From Bacteroidales bacterium (GTDB taxonomy: Bacteria; Bacteroidota; Bacteroidia; Bacteroidales; UBA10428): a stretch of 64,000 nt of DNA. The notes under the pieces were generated by a model, which did not search any database, was not told the origin of the DNA, and was given only the letters and a program-made list of their open reading frames with translations. A program made the translations under genes and the position numbers. The stretch covers positions 1 through 64,000 of the forward strand of contig JAFGBD010000030.1 of assembly GCA_016933335.1 (NCBI GenBank), read 5' to 3'. Within the stretch, counting starts at the first letter, position 1; every line of letters begins with the position of its first letter. This document shows positions 62,503-64,000 of the stretch, one piece after another.

Positions 62503-63939
62503 TTATAATAATGTTATGAGTATAAAATCTATTTTGCCATCTCTGTAATCATAGCTGTAATACCTTCCGTTATGTATGCGAATTTTTGTCGCAGTTCTTG
62601 AAGTACTGCCAGTAAAAGTTCCCCTTAGCTGTCCGTTTACATACCCTGTATAAACATTTCCTATACGTCGAATTTCAAGAATTCCTGAGTATTCTGGATA
62701 TTCAGTAGAAAAACCACCAGGATCACCATTAAATACCCAATTATCAATTGCCTGCAACTGTATGCCTCCATAACCACTTGATGCCTGGGAATCATTATGA
62801 CCAAGATGTACAACAGATTCATTACTGCTGGTTAGCAGCTCAATACCTGTCCCGCTTAATGCACTAGATGGATCACCATCGAGAACTATAATATGGGTTT
62901 TAACAGAAAAATCTGTTCCGGGAGGTATAGATAACGGAAGATCTGTTTCAAACAGAGCTTGTACCCAACCTGAAACAGAGCTCATTGATTCAATGTGTGC
63001 AAAACCATCAGTGGCTGTAAAGGAACAACCGCTGCTGTTATTGTACGATGGCTGCCAGGCAGAAAACGAATTGAAATCTTCAAGATAAATAGAGTTTACT
63101 GAAAGTCCGTCAATCAAATCCATTAAAAATGATTTTGTTACTGCATCATCATCATTAATCGGGTCTCCAAGATTAGTAATCCTGTAATTTCCTGCGTCAT
63201 TGCCACGTGACAGGACCTGTGATAAATTCTGCAGCTCGTTGGAGGAACTTGCGTCGGCATCATTGACCTCATCTGTGAAAGAACCGCCTCCGCCGGATAG
63301 TGTCACTGTTGAGCCAGATTTTGAAATGGTCTGAATTTCGTTGCCCGGGTCATTGTCATTGTCCGCCACAGAAACCGTTCCACCTCCGTTTGAAAGGGTA
63401 ATATTGATGCCGCTTTTTGTTAGTGACTGAAGCTCATTTTCGGGATCTGCATCAGCATCTGTACCCCCGGTAGGTATGTCAACATAATTGCCTCCGGTAA
63501 TGGACAATCTGTTTCCACTGAGTGACAAATTCTGGTTGTCTGTGTTGTCCAGATACTTGCTTAAATCAATACTTGTGGGATCATCGGTTAATGTAAGTGT
63601 ATTACCGGATAATGACAAATCCTGGGGTTCTGAGCTTCCGCCTCCTTCACCGATCTTTACCCATTTTGTGCCTGACCAGTAATAAAAACCTTCTGCTACC
63701 GAGCTTTCACTGGTTGCGTATACCAGAAGGCCGGTCGCAGGATTGGAAACCGGGGAGGCTGAATTCAGACTGGTTAATGTAATTCTTGGTATCAGAATTC
63801 CTTTGTCAGATGATTTGACATCGAGCATTGCCGATGGATCGGGCGTTGAATTGTCATCGTTGATGCCAACATTCTGTGAATGGGACAGTACAAAATTCAT
63901 ACTTATTATGAGTCCCATGAATAGTCTTAGTGTTTTCAT
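62503..63939 (-). CDS. Secreted surface protein with tail-fibre-like repeats and a laminin-G-like end
   Basis: This 478-residue protein has a signal peptide (1-22, ending LSHSQ). The N-terminal domain (NVGINDDNSTPDPSAMLDVK, then KGILIPRITL and GLLVYATSESSVAEGFYYWS) recurs in many bacteroidete surface proteins. The middle (about 105-270) is a low-complexity series of turns (LSLSGNTLTL, LTKSGINITLSNGGGTVSVA, ISKSGSTVTLSGGGG) like a beta-solenoid or tail-fibre shaft. The C-terminal part (about 285-478, DGFAHIESMSSVSGWVQALF, then GILEIRRIGNVYTGYVNGQL) resembles a concanavalin/laminin-G sandwich. No T9SS sorting domain is seen. Function is unknown; adhesion or glycan binding is possible. Confidence 0.8.
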   Translation of the reverse strand: MKTLRLFMGLIISMNFVLSHSQNVGINDDNSTPDPSAMLDVKSSDKGILIPRITLTSLNSASPVSNPATGLLVYATSESSVAEGFYYWSGTKWVKIGEGGGSSEPQDLSLSGNTLTLTDDPTSIDLSKYLDNTDNQNLSLSGNRLSITGGNYVDIPTGGTDADADPENELQSLTKSGINITLSNGGGTVSVADNDNDPGNEIQTISKSGSTVTLSGGGGSFTDEVNDADASSSNELQNLSQVLSRGNDAGNYRITNLGDPINDDDAVTKSFLMDLIDGLSVNSIYLEDFNSFSAWQPSYNNSSGCSFTATDGFAHIESMSSVSGWVQALFETDLPLSIPPGTDFSVKTHIIVLDGDPSSALSGTGIELLTSSNESVVHLGHNDSQASSGYGGIQLQAIDNWVFNGDPGGFSTEYPEYSGILEIRRIGNVYTGYVNGQLRGTFTGSTSRTATKIRIHNGRYYSYDYRDGKIDFILITLL

Positions 63940-64000
63940 GATATTGGGTTTTTGTTTAATTGTCTAATTGATGAATACTTTTCGGGTAACAACCCGGTTG

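Noticed and set aside
63983-64000. CGGGT/ACCCG hairpin at the right edge
   Set aside because: It is at the window edge and no T run is visible, so it cannot be judged.

Overview
The window is chromosomal DNA of a Bacteroidota bacterium, probably an anaerobic or marine member of the Bacteroidales/Marinilabiliales. The evidence is a SusC/SusD pair, several proteins with type IX secretion (T9SS) C-terminal sorting domains, -7 boxes of the form TAnnTTTG instead of sigma70 boxes, weak Shine-Dalgarno sequences, the small ribosomal protein bTHX, and DUF3857, DUF2027 and DUF6340 proteins. No phage, IS element or CRISPR array was seen.

1-16.7 kb is a pectin utilisation locus. On the minus strand lie a SusC-SusD-surface protein operon (7968 to 2218, closed by a strong terminator), a PL1 pectate lyase entering from the left edge, a truncated and frameshifted second pectate lyase, and an intact T9SS-secreted pectate lyase (8565-10616). 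On the plus strand lie a GH78 alpha-L-rhamnosidase, a GH127 beta-L-arabinofuranosidase and a small secreted cupin. Together these would cut homogalacturonan and trim rhamnose and arabinose from rhamnogalacturonan, with SusCD importing the fragments. The DNA upstream of the two pectate lyase units is duplicated and keeps a -7 box plus an identical 24-bp block at the same 98-bp distance, a likely regulator site.

16.8-31.2 kb holds a minus-strand 2-oxoacid dehydrogenase operon (E2, fused E1 alpha/beta, flavodoxin), an unrecognised two-half protein, a large T9SS surface protein, a beta-propeller sensor joined to a SpoIIE-type phosphatase, a PurF-like protein lacking the glutaminase cysteine with a lipocalin behind it, and a LiaF-like membrane protein.

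31.2-46.3 kb holds two tandem DUF3857/transglutaminase proteins, an outer-membrane barrel, a metallophosphoesterase broken by one in-frame TGA, a nitrilase-family omega-amidase, an orphan Hpt protein, a TPR protein, a threonine aldolase, a hybrid histidine kinase, and queA divergent from a DUF2027-Smr gene with back-to-back promoters.

46.3-64 kb begins with the RNase P RNA gene, directly behind the Smr gene and followed by a 34-bp tandem repeat. Then come a propeller histidine kinase, a DUF2809 protein, a bile acid:sodium symporter-family protein, a His-rich secreted protein, bTHX fused to a long Ala/Lys/Glu/Pro repeat tail, DUF2905, a HAD phosphatase, a CotH/LTD T9SS protein, a 38-codon cupin remnant in front of a TrmJ-like methyltransferase, a DUF6340 lipoprotein, an M48 protease, tRNA-Thr, tRNA-Gly and tRNA-Lys, and a surface protein at the right edge.

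All calls are from reading the sequence. No database search was run, so family names rest on motifs and remembered family features.
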